DNA of 64,000 nt from Methanospirillum purgamenti (lineage in GTDB: Archaea > Halobacteriota > Methanomicrobia > Methanomicrobiales > Methanospirillaceae): the NCBI RefSeq assembly GCF_018502485.1, contig NZ_CP075546.1; one strand, given 5' to 3'. The position numbers and the translations under genes are program-made. The notes under the pieces were generated by a model. That model saw only the letters and a list, made by a program, of their open reading frames with translations. It was not told where the DNA came from and did not search any database. Within the stretch, counting starts at the first letter, position 1, and every line of letters starts with the position of its first letter. Of the stretch, positions 9,297-18,459 are shown in pieces.

Positions 9297-11900
9297 ATGA
9301 TCCCAAAAGAAATGGACCATCCTGATAAAAGAGGAACAACATTACGGGACGGTCTAAAAGATCATACAGAACCATCAAAACCGGTTCATCATGAGGTTAT
9401 ATCATCAGACGAACAACGTTTTTTTAGATCCTACCGAATTATCAAACAATTTCCTGCAACCGGAGGAGAAGCAGATATATGGCTCATTCAAAAGGACAGG
9501 GTCTATTATATTCTAAAACATTATCGACTTGGTATTGAACCCAAAATTGATGTTTTAGATCAGGTCAGCCACATTTCTTTACGTAATCCAAAAAATCTGA
9601 TTAAGATTATTGACTATGGATTTGATGAAGAATCGGAACGATGGTACGAGATTTTAGAATATGCTCGGTATGGTTCTCTTCGCGATCTCGTTCAAAAACA
9701 ATCAATTAGTAATGCCACATTTAAATCTATAATTGAAGAGATTGCATTTGGTCTGGACACCCTGCACAAAAATAATGTTTTGCATCTTGATTTAAAACCT
9801 TCAAATATATTAATTCGAGAGTTACGCCCATTAAATCTTATTCTTACTGACTTTGGTATTTCTACCCTGCTTGACACTGAGTTATCACGGCACATTACCA
9901 GCACGAAAGGAACCCCGATGTACTGGGCGCCGGAACAACTGGGTAATGTTGTAGGACGCGAATCAGATTATTGGGCTCTTGGGATTATCGCACTTGAGAT
10001 AACAGAAAAAAAACACCCATTCGAGGGACTGAATCATAATCTTATTCTCTCAACCCTGGCTTCACGAGGAATTGTTCTTTCTGAGCAGATACACCCGGAT
10101 CGCCTCATTTTGCTAAAAGGCCTTCTGACGCGGAATCCAAAAAAGCGATGGGGAAAACGTGAAGTTTCGTTATGGCTTTCAGGGAAGCGAAATATCCCGG
10201 TATTTTATGAAGAGGAGCATATCGGACGACAGGGAATATCAAAACCATACGAGTTCCATGATGAGAATTATTATAGCCTGCATGATCTGATGTATGCATT
10301 CATCGGCGATCCAGCCTCATGGGAAGATGCAAAACGCCACATTGGGCGTGGGTATCTACTCAGGTGGCTTGAGGCAACCGAACAGTATAACAAAGCAGTC
10401 ATAATCTCGAAATATAATGAAACCTGTCCAGACGAAGATGAACGACTCGTATACATCGCTGCTGAATTAAACAAGGATATTCCTTTTACCCTGTATGGAA
10501 AAGTAATCGATATCACGAACCTTGTCTGGTTCCTGGGTCGTTCTCTAAACCGAGAACAGGATGAATATGAAGAAAAAATACTTTCACTTCTTTTCTCTGG
10601 TGATATTGAGGCGATGTATAACAGGTTTCTTGATATTACTAAACAGGAAGTAAAAAGTATTTTTTTCACACGTCTTTTTACCTGGATTAAAAGTAACCCA
10701 CGTGGGACGAACGAGAGAAAACGTCTCTTCCAGTATGCAAAGATTCTCCATGAACGAGAGGTTGCAGGAATTCCTACTGAATGGAGTGCAAAGTCAGTAA
10801 TCTCAATTATTTCTATCTATCACAATTTTATCAGGTTATCTGCGAAATCAGATGCTGAAGAGTGTAAAAAAGATATGATAACCGCGGCAAATCATGCATT
10901 ATCTGCTCAGGTCATAGAACCGGATCTCCTCGTAGCACTTGCATCAGCGTTTGAAGAATTGCAGGATCCAAAAACCGGAAAAATGCTTCTCAAGAAAGCT
11001 TACAATCTGGATATCCGTGTTTTAACTCTTCTTTTTAATAAAAGGGTAGGAATTCAGCGTTTCAGATTCTACTCTTCATTGACTCGTGAATATGAAAAAA
11101 ACCTCATCTTCATCTCTTCAGATCCATGGAATGAAACCATCACCTTCTGGAAGAAAAAATACCTCCAATTCTATGAGGAAGATAACTTTTCTCTCACTCT
11201 TTCACTCTCTGAACGAATCATCGAGATGGATAAAATGGGTGCTCATGGTTGGGCTATGAGAGGACTGAGCCTTCTGAAAATAAAACGCAGCCATGAAGCA
11301 GAGTTTTGTTTTTCCCATCGTTCGATCCATACTGCCGACGATCCCCTGATGACATGGATTTTGGGAGAACAATCTGAAGAAAGTAGAAACCTTTCTGTTG
11401 CTGAAGAGAAGTACAACGAAGTTCCAGAACAGCATTTTGTCCAGCCACTTCCGCGGATCGGAATGGCGCGAATATACTTTAAACAAAAAAGGTACTGGGA
11501 AACAATCGAGATATGTGATACCATACTGAAAACATATCCAGGGAATGTGAAAGCCCTATTGCATAAAGGGGACTCTCTCTACGCTATTGATCGAATTGAA
11601 GAAGCACTTATATGTTTTGATCTCATCTGTGAAAACCATCCGGATAATTATATGGGCTGTGTAAAAGCTGCCAGGTGTCTTCTCAAGATGGGAAAATATG
11701 GTGAGGCAAATACCTGCATTTCAAAGGTGCTTGAAAAAGATGAAACCATCGTTGAAGCATTACGGATAAAAGCCTATATCTCTCTGAAAAGGGGGATTAA
11801 GACTGAAGCAAAGCAGTGGCTTTCGAAAATTCTAACAATTGATCCGGAGAATTCATGGGCTCTCAAAATGCAGTCAATTACGGGTATAAAAACTCATTGA
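9297..11900 (+). CDS. Serine/threonine protein kinase with C-terminal TPR repeats
   Basis: The kinase domain spans about residues 45-300 of 867. It has a glycine-rich loop (TGGEADIWLI), the ATP lysine in YYILKHY (about 72), the catalytic loop HLDLKPSNIL (about 163), DFG (about 184) and WAPEQ. The catalytic motif is HLD rather than HRD, so activation-loop control may differ from RD kinases. The C-terminal half is helical and includes TPR units (for example VKALLHKGDSLYAIDRIEEA), likely for binding partners. It has no membrane helix. It sits with a PP2C, an AAA+ protein and an FHA protein. ATG 9297 is the chosen start; ATG 9312 is also possible. Confidence 0.92.
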   Translation: MIPKEMDHPDKRGTTLRDGLKDHTEPSKPVHHEVISSDEQRFFRSYRIIKQFPATGGEADIWLIQKDRVYYILKHYRLGIEPKIDVLDQVSHISLRNPKNLIKIIDYGFDEESERWYEILEYARYGSLRDLVQKQSISNATFKSIIEEIAFGLDTLHKNNVLHLDLKPSNILIRELRPLNLILTDFGISTLLDTELSRHITSTKGTPMYWAPEQLGNVVGRESDYWALGIIALEITEKKHPFEGLNHNLILSTLASRGIVLSEQIHPDRLILLKGLLTRNPKKRWGKREVSLWLSGKRNIPVFYEEEHIGRQGISKPYEFHDENYYSLHDLMYAFIGDPASWEDAKRHIGRGYLLRWLEATEQYNKAVIISKYNETCPDEDERLVYIAAELNKDIPFTLYGKVIDITNLVWFLGRSLNREQDEYEEKILSLLFSGDIEAMYNRFLDITKQEVKSIFFTRLFTWIKSNPRGTNERKRLFQYAKILHEREVAGIPTEWSAKSVISIISIYHNFIRLSAKSDAEECKKDMITAANHALSAQVIEPDLLVALASAFEELQDPKTGKMLLKKAYNLDIRVLTLLFNKRVGIQRFRFYSSLTREYEKNLIFISSDPWNETITFWKKKYLQFYEEDNFSLTLSLSERIIEMDKMGAHGWAMRGLSLLKIKRSHEAEFCFSHRSIHTADDPLMTWILGEQSEESRNLSVAEEKYNEVPEQHFVQPLPRIGMARIYFKQKRYWETIEICDTILKTYPGNVKALLHKGDSLYAIDRIEEALICFDLICENHPDNYMGCVKAARCLLKMGKYGEANTCISKVLEKDETIVEALRIKAYISLKRGIKTEAKQWLSKILTIDPENSWALKMQSITGIKTH

Positions 11901-11964
11901 AAGAGATATTCACTTCATTTTTTTGCTTTTTGAAAAATTTTATGAAGGTTTAAATGCCAGGTAA

Positions 11965-11973
11965 TTATAAGTA
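11965..11973 (+). promoter_or_regulatory. TATA box before AAA+ gene
   Basis: TTATAAGTA lies about 75 bases before ATG 12047, inside the 146-base gap after the kinase gene. The AAA+ and FHA genes may therefore have their own promoter as well as readthrough. Confidence 0.4.
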
Positions 11974-12046
11974 TCACTATTAACTGTCGCAATTTTTCAT
12001 TGCCATCAGGAGTTAGGATTATCCGGAATATTTTATTGGAGCCTAT

Positions 12047-13840
12047 ATGAGTAATCTTCCAAAATGGAGTATGGAGTTTGTCAGGTTTCTTTCAGTTACT
12101 CCACAGTTTTCTTTCACCGGAAACATACTTGACGTGTATCCGGTGGACCTTGATGGCATAATTACGACTCTGCGTCTAAAAGATTACATTCGGACTATCC
12201 TGGTCAGAGAAGGATATGATATCATTTTAACCTTCGAGCCTTTTGTAGGATTTTCGCATATGCATGGGGATCCTGACACCATTCATGCAGTGCTTGGAGA
12301 TGTCTTATCGGCAGAAAAAACGGAGTCACCTTCACTTGAAAGAACCATTGAAATTATCAGGAAAAGTGTGGAAAACCGGACTGCATATTCTGCAATCATA
12401 TTAAATCAGGTATCACGACCATGGGACGAATTCGTTTCATCTGATACATTCCTGTATCATCTTTTCTCTCTCTGTCAGGATGCAGAGCCTCGTTTGTTAG
12501 CCGGCAGTTCATATCCCAGGTTTAATCTTATTATCTGGATACATAGCCGGGATGCTCCCCTCCCTTCATGGTATATCCATGATAACACCAAATTCCGAGA
12601 GATAATTGTTCCAAAACCAAATTTTCATTCACGAAGGGTGCTCCTTGAGTCTTTGACAAAAAACCTGCCATTATTTGAGTCTTTAGGTGATAACGAGAAG
12701 GAAGAGTCACTATCACTCCTTATAAAGAAGACACACAATTTTCAGGCAAATGAACTGATATCTCTCATCTCACTTGTCAGACGTGATGTTATATCAGTAT
12801 CAGATCTTCCAGAAGCAGTAGTGCAGTATACCTGTGGACCATCTGAAAATTTTTGGAAGACAGTACATAATAAACTGGTAGAAGGTGCTGAAGAGTTCTT
12901 GAATAATCGTGTTTTTGGACAGACTCATGCAATAAAACGAATATGTAGTCTTTTAAGCCAGTCCTATCTTGGTCTGACTCACACGATTCATTCTCAAAAA
13001 TATTCCCAACCACGAGGTTTTTTCATTCTTGCGGGTCACGAGGGAGTTGGCAAAACTGCCCTTATCCATGCACTAAAAGATCTTCTCCTAGGGACAGCTG
13101 GTGATTTGATAATGGTAAACATGAGTGATTATCAGGATAATGATGCAGGGAAGCACTTTCTCGTGAATGCTTCAATTGAGAATGGCAGTGTTCTTGCAAA
13201 AGTCCGACGTAATCCCTATTCAATCGTGGTCTTTGATAACATTGAATCAGCATCCAGGAAAGTAATGCACCTTTTGAATCTAATTATTCGAGAAGGTGAA
13301 TTACAGACAGAAGATGGAACCATCATTGATTTTTCGGGCTGCCTGGTTATATGTACTATCCGGCTGCATGGATGTTGTCCTGATGCATATAAACAAGGAA
13401 AAGTGACAGAAGAGACTATCAAAGAATATCAGACAAAAGAGCAGATGGCTTCTGAAATCATAGCACAATTTTTTGAAGAACACATGAGTTTTGATTTTTC
13501 CCAGTTAGTTCGAGGCAATACTATAATCTTTAGAGGTATAAAGGATAAAGCGGCAAAGAGGATTCTAGATTCAATGTTGAATGATGTCTTAAAAAAGATA
13601 TATGCTAAATATCATCTCATGGTAACATTGAGCCCTGAAGTCAGAACGAATGTTGAAAATTATTGTTGCCAGAATCTCTTTCGTGGGGGAATAAGTATCA
13701 ATCAACGGCTTGAAGAGATGTTGGTAAGCCCTCTCTCAAAACAGTTGATTGAAGAGAGATTTGAACCGAATGAAAAAGTAATAATATCTCATATCTCAGA
13801 TAGTGAATCAGGATGGGAGGTTACCCTCTCCAGGGTGTGA
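12047..13840 (+). CDS. Two-part AAA+ ATPase, Clp-like C-terminal module with degenerate Walker B
   Basis: Residues 1-280 look like a degenerate NTPase-type domain beginning with FSFTGNILDVYPV, without a clear P-loop. Residues 285-597 follow the ClpB/ClpA order: VFGQTHAIKRI, Walker A GHEGVGKT (about 330-337), VVFDNIESASRKVMHLLNLI (about 393) and a C-terminal lid ending near NQRLEEMLVSPLSKQL. In active Clp proteins the Walker B is DE and sensor 1 is TSN; here they read DN and TIR. ATP binding looks intact, but hydrolysis may be weak. The gene sits between the kinase and the FHA protein, suggesting a phospho-controlled remodelling or scaffold machine (inference). Confidence 0.85.
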   Translation: MSNLPKWSMEFVRFLSVTPQFSFTGNILDVYPVDLDGIITTLRLKDYIRTILVREGYDIILTFEPFVGFSHMHGDPDTIHAVLGDVLSAEKTESPSLERTIEIIRKSVENRTAYSAIILNQVSRPWDEFVSSDTFLYHLFSLCQDAEPRLLAGSSYPRFNLIIWIHSRDAPLPSWYIHDNTKFREIIVPKPNFHSRRVLLESLTKNLPLFESLGDNEKEESLSLLIKKTHNFQANELISLISLVRRDVISVSDLPEAVVQYTCGPSENFWKTVHNKLVEGAEEFLNNRVFGQTHAIKRICSLLSQSYLGLTHTIHSQKYSQPRGFFILAGHEGVGKTALIHALKDLLLGTAGDLIMVNMSDYQDNDAGKHFLVNASIENGSVLAKVRRNPYSIVVFDNIESASRKVMHLLNLIIREGELQTEDGTIIDFSGCLVICTIRLHGCCPDAYKQGKVTEETIKEYQTKEQMASEIIAQFFEEHMSFDFSQLVRGNTIIFRGIKDKAAKRILDSMLNDVLKKIYAKYHLMVTLSPEVRTNVENYCCQNLFRGGISINQRLEEMLVSPLSKQLIEERFEPNEKVIISHISDSESGWEVTLSRV

Positions 13841-13856
13841 TGCCAGGAATACTATC

Positions 13857-14357
13857 ATGGTGCTTCAAAAAATTTGCGATACCTGTGGGATGGCGAATCC
13901 TGCCACTGAAATGATCTGTATGCGGTGTTTCTCAGATATTTCAGGTAAAAAACCGGTTGAAAGAAAAACAATCCGGCAAATGGATGGAAAGGGAATCGTT
14001 AAAAAACCTCCTGACAGGAGGTTTGCGAATCTCGGATTTGAGGAAGGACGAACCATCAGGGAAGTAACACCTCTGACGCTATCAATGTCCCCCGGTGTGA
14101 CGATCACCGTACATCACGGAGATACAGTTGGCAGAGATGCTGTTGGCAGAACACTTCTACAACAATATAATGGTGTCTCCCGCCAGCATGCAACATTCAA
14201 ATATTTCAATGGCAAATGGCTCATCCGTGACGAAAACTCAACAAATGGTACGTATATCCTGGGAAAGAAGATTTCAGCGGATAAATGGTATGAGATAAAA
14301 GATGGAGATACTGTTTCTTTTTCATCGAACTGCACGTTTACGGTCCAGACAATGTAA
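13857..14357 (+). CDS. Zinc-ribbon and FHA domain protein
   Basis: The N-terminus has a treble-cysteine-pair zinc ribbon (CDTCG near 7-11 and CMRCF near 22-26). A linker leads to an FHA domain at about 75-160 with the usual motifs: GRDAVGR, VSRQHATF, GKWLIRDENSTNGTYI and IKDGDTVSF. FHA domains bind phosphothreonine, so this is the likely reader of the kinase two genes upstream. I chose ATG 13857, just after the AAA+ stop, with CAGGAA before it; an in-frame ATG at 13803 would overlap the AAA+ gene. It ends the island and faces a leftward gene. Confidence 0.9.
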   Translation: MVLQKICDTCGMANPATEMICMRCFSDISGKKPVERKTIRQMDGKGIVKKPPDRRFANLGFEEGRTIREVTPLTLSMSPGVTITVHHGDTVGRDAVGRTLLQQYNGVSRQHATFKYFNGKWLIRDENSTNGTYILGKKISADKWYEIKDGDTVSFSSNCTFTVQTM

Positions 14358-14376
14358 TTGGATGTGAAAACTTTTT

Positions 14377-15363
14377 TTAATACATCTCCCGTCCCCGTTC
14401 AATCTCCTCTGGGGGCAATGTTCCGAGTACATCCGGGTAAGGGGCAAACCAGGTCTGATTTTTCAGATACTCTGAAGGATGTGTTATAAGCCATGTTTGG
14501 AGCATGATGCGAAGAGCAGTGAGAGGAAGAACACCGCGGCGATATGCCTCTATCTGATCTAGGAAATATGATTTTTCTTCATGGTTTAATTCTTTGCTTA
14601 AATATCCAATCGCATGAAGCAGGACATTTATCTGGGCGGTAAAGTGGGGAGGGAGTCGTGTTGCCTGAAGGAGAATATTTCGATAATCTACAAAGGTATT
14701 CTCTGGATTATTTTTATCAGGATTGGCAACAATCTGTCCGAGCAATTTGAGTTTTGCCTGACTATATGACGTCAGTAATAGTTTATTGTCTGTATGAAAT
14801 TGCACCAGGGATTTGATGGTCCCGGTGTTTTCAGCTTTTCGAAGGTCAGAGAGTATGAAAATCCGGGTAAGAAAATGTTCACGTATTCGCTGGTTTCGGA
14901 TCCGCCCTTCATCTTCTATCGGGTAATGAAGATACCTGGTCAGTACTTTCCCACCAAAAAAGCCAGGCCCTTTTTCAATAGGGTGTGATTTCCCGCTCGT
15001 GGGGTAGATATTAACATTTGAAATCCCTGAAGTTGGAGATTTGTTTTTAAGGATAAATCCGTCAACTCCTGATAAAGAATCAAAGAATGAATCTGAAAAT
15101 GCATTCATAACATCTGTCAGATCTCTTTCGGTTGTCGGTTGGATGAGTCGATCTCCTTCAGATGTCCGGACTATCCTGATACTGCTTCTCGGAATCCCAA
15201 GTCCAATTTCAACTTCAGGACAGACTGGAATAAATTCTATTACTGATTTCATCGCAGCAACTTCCGGACTGGATATCATATCTCCGTTATATCTGACCGG
15301 ATCATGCTCTATACATCTGCTGATGACAACCTTGGGTTTAGAAAATTTCCTTTTTTGCTGCAT
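14377..15363 (-). CDS. DUF523-DUF1722 (YbgA-like) protein
   Basis: The 328-residue protein has two recognisable parts. Residues 1-150 resemble DUF523 (VVISRCIEHDPVRYNGD, then PVCPEVEIGLGIPR), which carries conserved cysteines. Residues 160-320 resemble DUF1722/YbgA (IREHFLTRIFILSDLR, LLLTSYSQAKLKLLGQIVAN, YRRGVLPLTALRIML). The fused form is widespread in bacteria and archaea, and its biochemical function is not firmly known to me. It converges with the FHA gene and stands divergent to hypC. Confidence 0.88.
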   Translation of the reverse strand: MQQKRKFSKPKVVISRCIEHDPVRYNGDMISSPEVAAMKSVIEFIPVCPEVEIGLGIPRSSIRIVRTSEGDRLIQPTTERDLTDVMNAFSDSFFDSLSGVDGFILKNKSPTSGISNVNIYPTSGKSHPIEKGPGFFGGKVLTRYLHYPIEDEGRIRNQRIREHFLTRIFILSDLRKAENTGTIKSLVQFHTDNKLLLTSYSQAKLKLLGQIVANPDKNNPENTFVDYRNILLQATRLPPHFTAQINVLLHAIGYLSKELNHEEKSYFLDQIEAYRRGVLPLTALRIMLQTWLITHPSEYLKNQTWFAPYPDVLGTLPPEEIERGREMY

Positions 15364-15465
15364 GTCGTATCAGTGAATATCCTTCACACAGGTATATAGG
15401 AATCGGATTACAAAACTATCATTATCACCCGGACTGTATACCTCCGGGCACGAGGATTAATCGAC

Positions 15466-15696
15466 ATGTGCATCGCAATACCCGCTGAAATAATAGAAAT
15501 CCGCAACGATAATACCGCTCTTGTAGACTTTGGCAGCCTCAGGCAGGATATACGGATTGATCTGGTGGATGTCGCTGTTGGAGATTTTGTTCTGGTTCAT
15601 GTAGGATTTGCTATCCAGAAAGTGAACCGTGATGAAGCTCTGGAAACCAGGGAGCTCTTCCGGCAATGTTATGCAGCGATGGAAGAGACTGCGTAA
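15466..15696 (+). CDS. hypC: Hydrogenase maturation chaperone HypC
   Basis: This 76-residue HypC/HupF protein starts with MCIAIP, whose Cys2 carries the Fe(CN)2CO precursor during assembly of [NiFe] hydrogenase active sites. The length and the VDFGSLRQDIRIDLV and VGDFVLVHVGFAIQKV segments fit the family. Methanogens need it for F420-reducing and other [NiFe] hydrogenases. It is alone here, without other hyp genes, between a divergent DUF523 gene and a convergent marC. Confidence 0.93.
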   Translation: MCIAIPAEIIEIRNDNTALVDFGSLRQDIRIDLVDVAVGDFVLVHVGFAIQKVNRDEALETRELFRQCYAAMEETA

Positions 15697-15705
15697 AAAA
15701 TTTTT

Positions 15706-16368
15706 TCAGGTAATTCCTGTCCCGGTTAACATCGGAAAAGCTTGTGAGATTCCGTTGATGATAAACTGAACAGCTATTGCCATCAACATAATTCCCATCA
15801 ACCGGTTTACTACCCGGTATTCACGCTGTCCAACACGCTTTGTTATCTGCTCAGATGAGACAAGCACCAGGTAGGTGATTATCAAAGTCAGGATTACTGA
15901 TCCCAGAATGATACCCAGTTCTATCGGTTGTGACAGTATGGGAGCATCTTTAGAGAGAACAATGACCGTGGTTATTGTTCCTGGTCCGGATATCATTGGA
16001 AATGCAAGTGGCATTGATGAAATATCGTCTGCATCGATGCTCTCATATTTTTCAGTCGCAGTTACTTTTGCCCGTGATGTCCGTGCATAGACCATTTCCA
16101 TACCAATACCAAAAAGCAGGACGCCTCCGGCAATAGTGAATGCGCTTATGGTGATACCAAACAGAGAAAGAAGCGTTGATCCTAACAAGGTAAAAAATAT
16201 GAGAACTAGCCCAGCTATCCGACACCCGTAAGCTGCAACCCGGCGTTTATCCTTTGAGTCCATAAATTCTGTAATAGAATTATAGACAAGCAGTGCCCCG
16301 AGTGGATTTACAACTATCAGGATAGATGAGAGTGCAAAAAGTGAAAAACTGATGAAATCAGCAGCCAT
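15706..16368 (-). CDS. MarC family integral membrane protein
   Basis: The 220-residue protein has about six membrane helices and the MarC signature segments (IVVNPLGALLVYNSI at the start, PLAFPMISGPGTITTVIVL in the middle, and RVVNRLMGIMLMAIAVQFI near the end). Despite the name, MarC was not shown to confer multiple antibiotic resistance, and its transport role is unclear. It is leftward, with the secreted-protein gene 17 bases upstream. Confidence 0.9.
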   Translation of the reverse strand: MAADFISFSLFALSSILIVVNPLGALLVYNSITEFMDSKDKRRVAAYGCRIAGLVLIFFTLLGSTLLSLFGITISAFTIAGGVLLFGIGMEMVYARTSRAKVTATEKYESIDADDISSMPLAFPMISGPGTITTVIVLSKDAPILSQPIELGIILGSVILTLIITYLVLVSSEQITKRVGQREYRVVNRLMGIMLMAIAVQFIINGISQAFPMLTGTGIT

Positions 16369-16385
16369 GGTTCTTTTTATGTATT

Positions 16386-16823
16386 TTAGTAATACACAAC
16401 TCCATTTTCCAGAGAACTGACATTCTCATACATTTCACGAGATAGATTGGTGCTAATCACGACTTTTGGAATTTCACATCCAAATGTGTGGGCAGGGAAC
16501 CAGTAGAGTCCGTCGCCATAAACCGGCTGTACATCATACACCTTCAGGTCTGCAGCAGTGTAGTTCATTGAGATAATGGAGACATTGGAGAACGCAAGTT
16601 TTTGCAGAAGCCTGGACTTGATATCATTTTCCCCAAACATAAATGCTATTAGCCTGAATGCATCTTCCAGCACATATTCTACATGAACATCTGCATACCC
16701 GGGCATCAATGATATCGAAACAGATTTGATCTGGAGATATCCTTCAGGTTCTGTTTCCGCGGCATATGACTGGGACACCAGGATCAGGACACACCCGATC
16801 AGCATCACCAGACCGAACTTCAT
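16386..16823 (-). CDS. Small secreted protein of unknown function
   Basis: The 145-residue protein has a signal peptide (LVMLIGCVLILVSQSYA, cleavage near residue 21) and an otherwise soluble, beta-rich sequence with a few possible N-glycosylation sites (NYT, NLS, NVS). No membrane anchor is visible, and I recognise no family. It lies between marC and alba on the same strand and may be co-transcribed with marC. Confidence 0.65.
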   Translation of the reverse strand: MKFGLVMLIGCVLILVSQSYAAETEPEGYLQIKSVSISLMPGYADVHVEYVLEDAFRLIAFMFGENDIKSRLLQKLAFSNVSIISMNYTAADLKVYDVQPVYGDGLYWFPAHTFGCEIPKVVISTNLSREMYENVSSLENGVVYY

Positions 16824-16884
16824 TCTTAAAAGGTTTAACAGAAGATGTTTAAATTCTTTTGTCAGAGAGAAAATTTGACTGGGA

Positions 16885-17169
16885 TTATTTTCTGGAGATT
16901 AAGGTGATTTCTATTGAAGAGACATGGGTTTTACCACTTTCCGTGTCTACCTCTTCAGTAGATGTGAAGATGGATTTTTTCTCCACATCCAGTAAAAACC
17001 TGTTCAGCGCTATTTCTGTGGTATCCACTGCCCGGGATATTGCCTTTCCCCTGGCTTTTACGGTTACTTCTTCTGCTCCGTTGTTAAACTGGGTGACAAC
17101 CGCCAGAACATAATTCATGACTGGTTTATTTCCCACAAAAACGGTGTTGTCGTCCTGCATGCTACCCAT
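16885..17169 (-). CDS. albA: Alba family nucleic-acid-binding chromatin protein
   Basis: This 94-residue protein matches Alba: NTVFVGNKPVMNYVLAVV at the start, with the conserved Lys in the GNKPVMNY loop, then VTVKARGKAISRAVDTTEIA and a C-terminal beta hairpin. Alba dimers coat DNA and RNA in archaea, and acetylation of the N-terminal lysine can tune affinity in some species. It starts 5 bases after the asd stop, so it is probably the last or a late gene of the leftward lysine cluster. ATG 17160 is an alternative start. Confidence 0.9.
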   Translation of the reverse strand: MGSMQDDNTVFVGNKPVMNYVLAVVTQFNNGAEEVTVKARGKAISRAVDTTEIALNRFLLDVEKKSIFTSTEEVDTESGKTHVSSIEITLISRK

Positions 17170-17174
17170 ATGAT

Positions 17175-18191
17175 TTACAGGTACCCGCGGTCACAGATCA
17201 GTTCGGCATTCAGCACCGAGGCTCCGGCAGCACCTCGTATGGTATTGTGTCCCATAGCAATGTATCGGATTCCAGGTCTAAGCCTTCCCACCGATACGGT
17301 CATTCCTTTCCCTTTCATACGGTCGAGACGTGGCTGAGGACGATCCTGCTGGGTCATGAAATCAACGGATTTCTCAGGTAAAGTTGGCAGATCCTTGAGT
17401 GGACATTTCCAATTCCGGAATGCCTTTGCTACTTCTTCCACCGATTCTTTAATATCAATCCAGATTGCCATTGAATGGCCGTCAATAACCGGAACGCGAT
17501 TACAACTTGCACTTACGGTGAATGGAGCGTTGATGACTTCACTCCCATCAAAAGTTCCCATGATCTTCAAAGTCTCACGTTCCATCTTCTCCTCTTCTCC
17601 CCCAATATAAGGGATCACATTATCAAAGATAGACATTCCAGGAATTCCTTCAAAACCTGCCCCGGAGATCGCCTGCATAGTCGCTACCCGGAGGTCGGTA
17701 AAGTGAAAGTTTCTGATTGGCGCCAGTGAGACTGTAAGCATGATGGTAGAGCAGTTGGGATTTGTTACAATGAATCCATCAGTGCCTGAATCCCGTTGTA
17801 ACTCTATCATGCGCAGATGATCTGCATTGATTTCAGGAACTACAAGCGGAACATCAGGTGACATCCGGTGAGAACTGGCATTACTGCAGACACCGACACC
17901 TGCTTTCGCACAATCAATCTCAATTTTTGTTGCCAGATCAGCAGGCAGGGCTGAAAATACAATATCAACATTTTTGAGACTTTCAATCCGGGTATCTGTT
18001 ACAGTGATGTCTCCAACAGATTCCGGAAGTGGCAGATCCAACCTCCAGTTGACCGCATCGCGATACTTTTTCCCAGCACTCCGCTCAGAGGCTGTCAGAA
18101 CCGTAAGGTCAAAATACGGGTGATCAGCCAGGAGCTGGACAAAACGCTGGCCCACAGCGCCGGTTGCGCCGAGGACTCCAACACTAACCAT
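17175..18191 (-). CDS. asd: Aspartate-semialdehyde dehydrogenase
   Basis: Asd reduces aspartyl phosphate to aspartate semialdehyde with NADPH, feeding lysine, threonine and methionine synthesis. The 338-residue protein shows the Rossmann motif GATGAVGQRF (about 7-16), the active-site cysteine in TNPNCSTIM (about 150) and the HSMAIWI histidine region. Sequence style and length fit the archaeal/fungal Asd branch. It is downstream of dapA, dapB and a ferredoxin, and alba follows. Confidence 0.95.
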   Translation of the reverse strand: MVSVGVLGATGAVGQRFVQLLADHPYFDLTVLTASERSAGKKYRDAVNWRLDLPLPESVGDITVTDTRIESLKNVDIVFSALPADLATKIEIDCAKAGVGVCSNASSHRMSPDVPLVVPEINADHLRMIELQRDSGTDGFIVTNPNCSTIMLTVSLAPIRNFHFTDLRVATMQAISGAGFEGIPGMSIFDNVIPYIGGEEEKMERETLKIMGTFDGSEVINAPFTVSASCNRVPVIDGHSMAIWIDIKESVEEVAKAFRNWKCPLKDLPTLPEKSVDFMTQQDRPQPRLDRMKGKGMTVSVGRLRPGIRYIAMGHNTIRGAAGASVLNAELICDRGYL

Positions 18192-18233
18192 ACCACGTAT
18201 ATATATCTGAACCAGTAATTAAAAAGGAGGATT

Positions 18234-18407
18234 TTATTCCATGGTGATAGCTTCTGCGGGACAGACATCCACACAGGAACCACAGTCTACACAGAGGTCA
18301 TTATTCACTACTGCCTTCTCATTTTCCATGGTGATTGCCGCAGCCGGACATTCATCAACACAGGTTTCACACCCGGTACATTTATTTTTATCAACAATTG
18401 CAGTCAT
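18234..18407 (-). CDS. Small 2[4Fe-4S] ferredoxin
   Basis: A 57-residue frame reads from ATG 18407 to TAA 18234. It contains two CxxCxxCxxxCP motifs (CTGCETCVDECP at about 10-21 and CVDCGSCVDVCP at about 39-50), typical of clostridial-type ferredoxins. GGAG lies nine bases before the start. Ferredoxins of this kind carry low-potential electrons in methanogens. It is in the leftward lysine cluster between dapB and asd, though neither enzyme is known to need it. Confidence 0.92.
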   Translation of the reverse strand: MTAIVDKNKCTGCETCVDECPAAAITMENEKAVVNNDLCVDCGSCVDVCPAEAITME

Positions 18408-18459
18408 TGATATCTCCTCAAAATCTTGGTGAAATAGTTAAAAATAGGTTTCGAAAAGG

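Noticed and set aside
18241..18432. Plus-strand 63-codon frame with a nice AAAAAGGAGG before its ATG
   Set aside because: It is the complement of the ferredoxin gene, whose eight cysteines are clear on the other strand. The GGAGG is part of the ferredoxin's terminator region.
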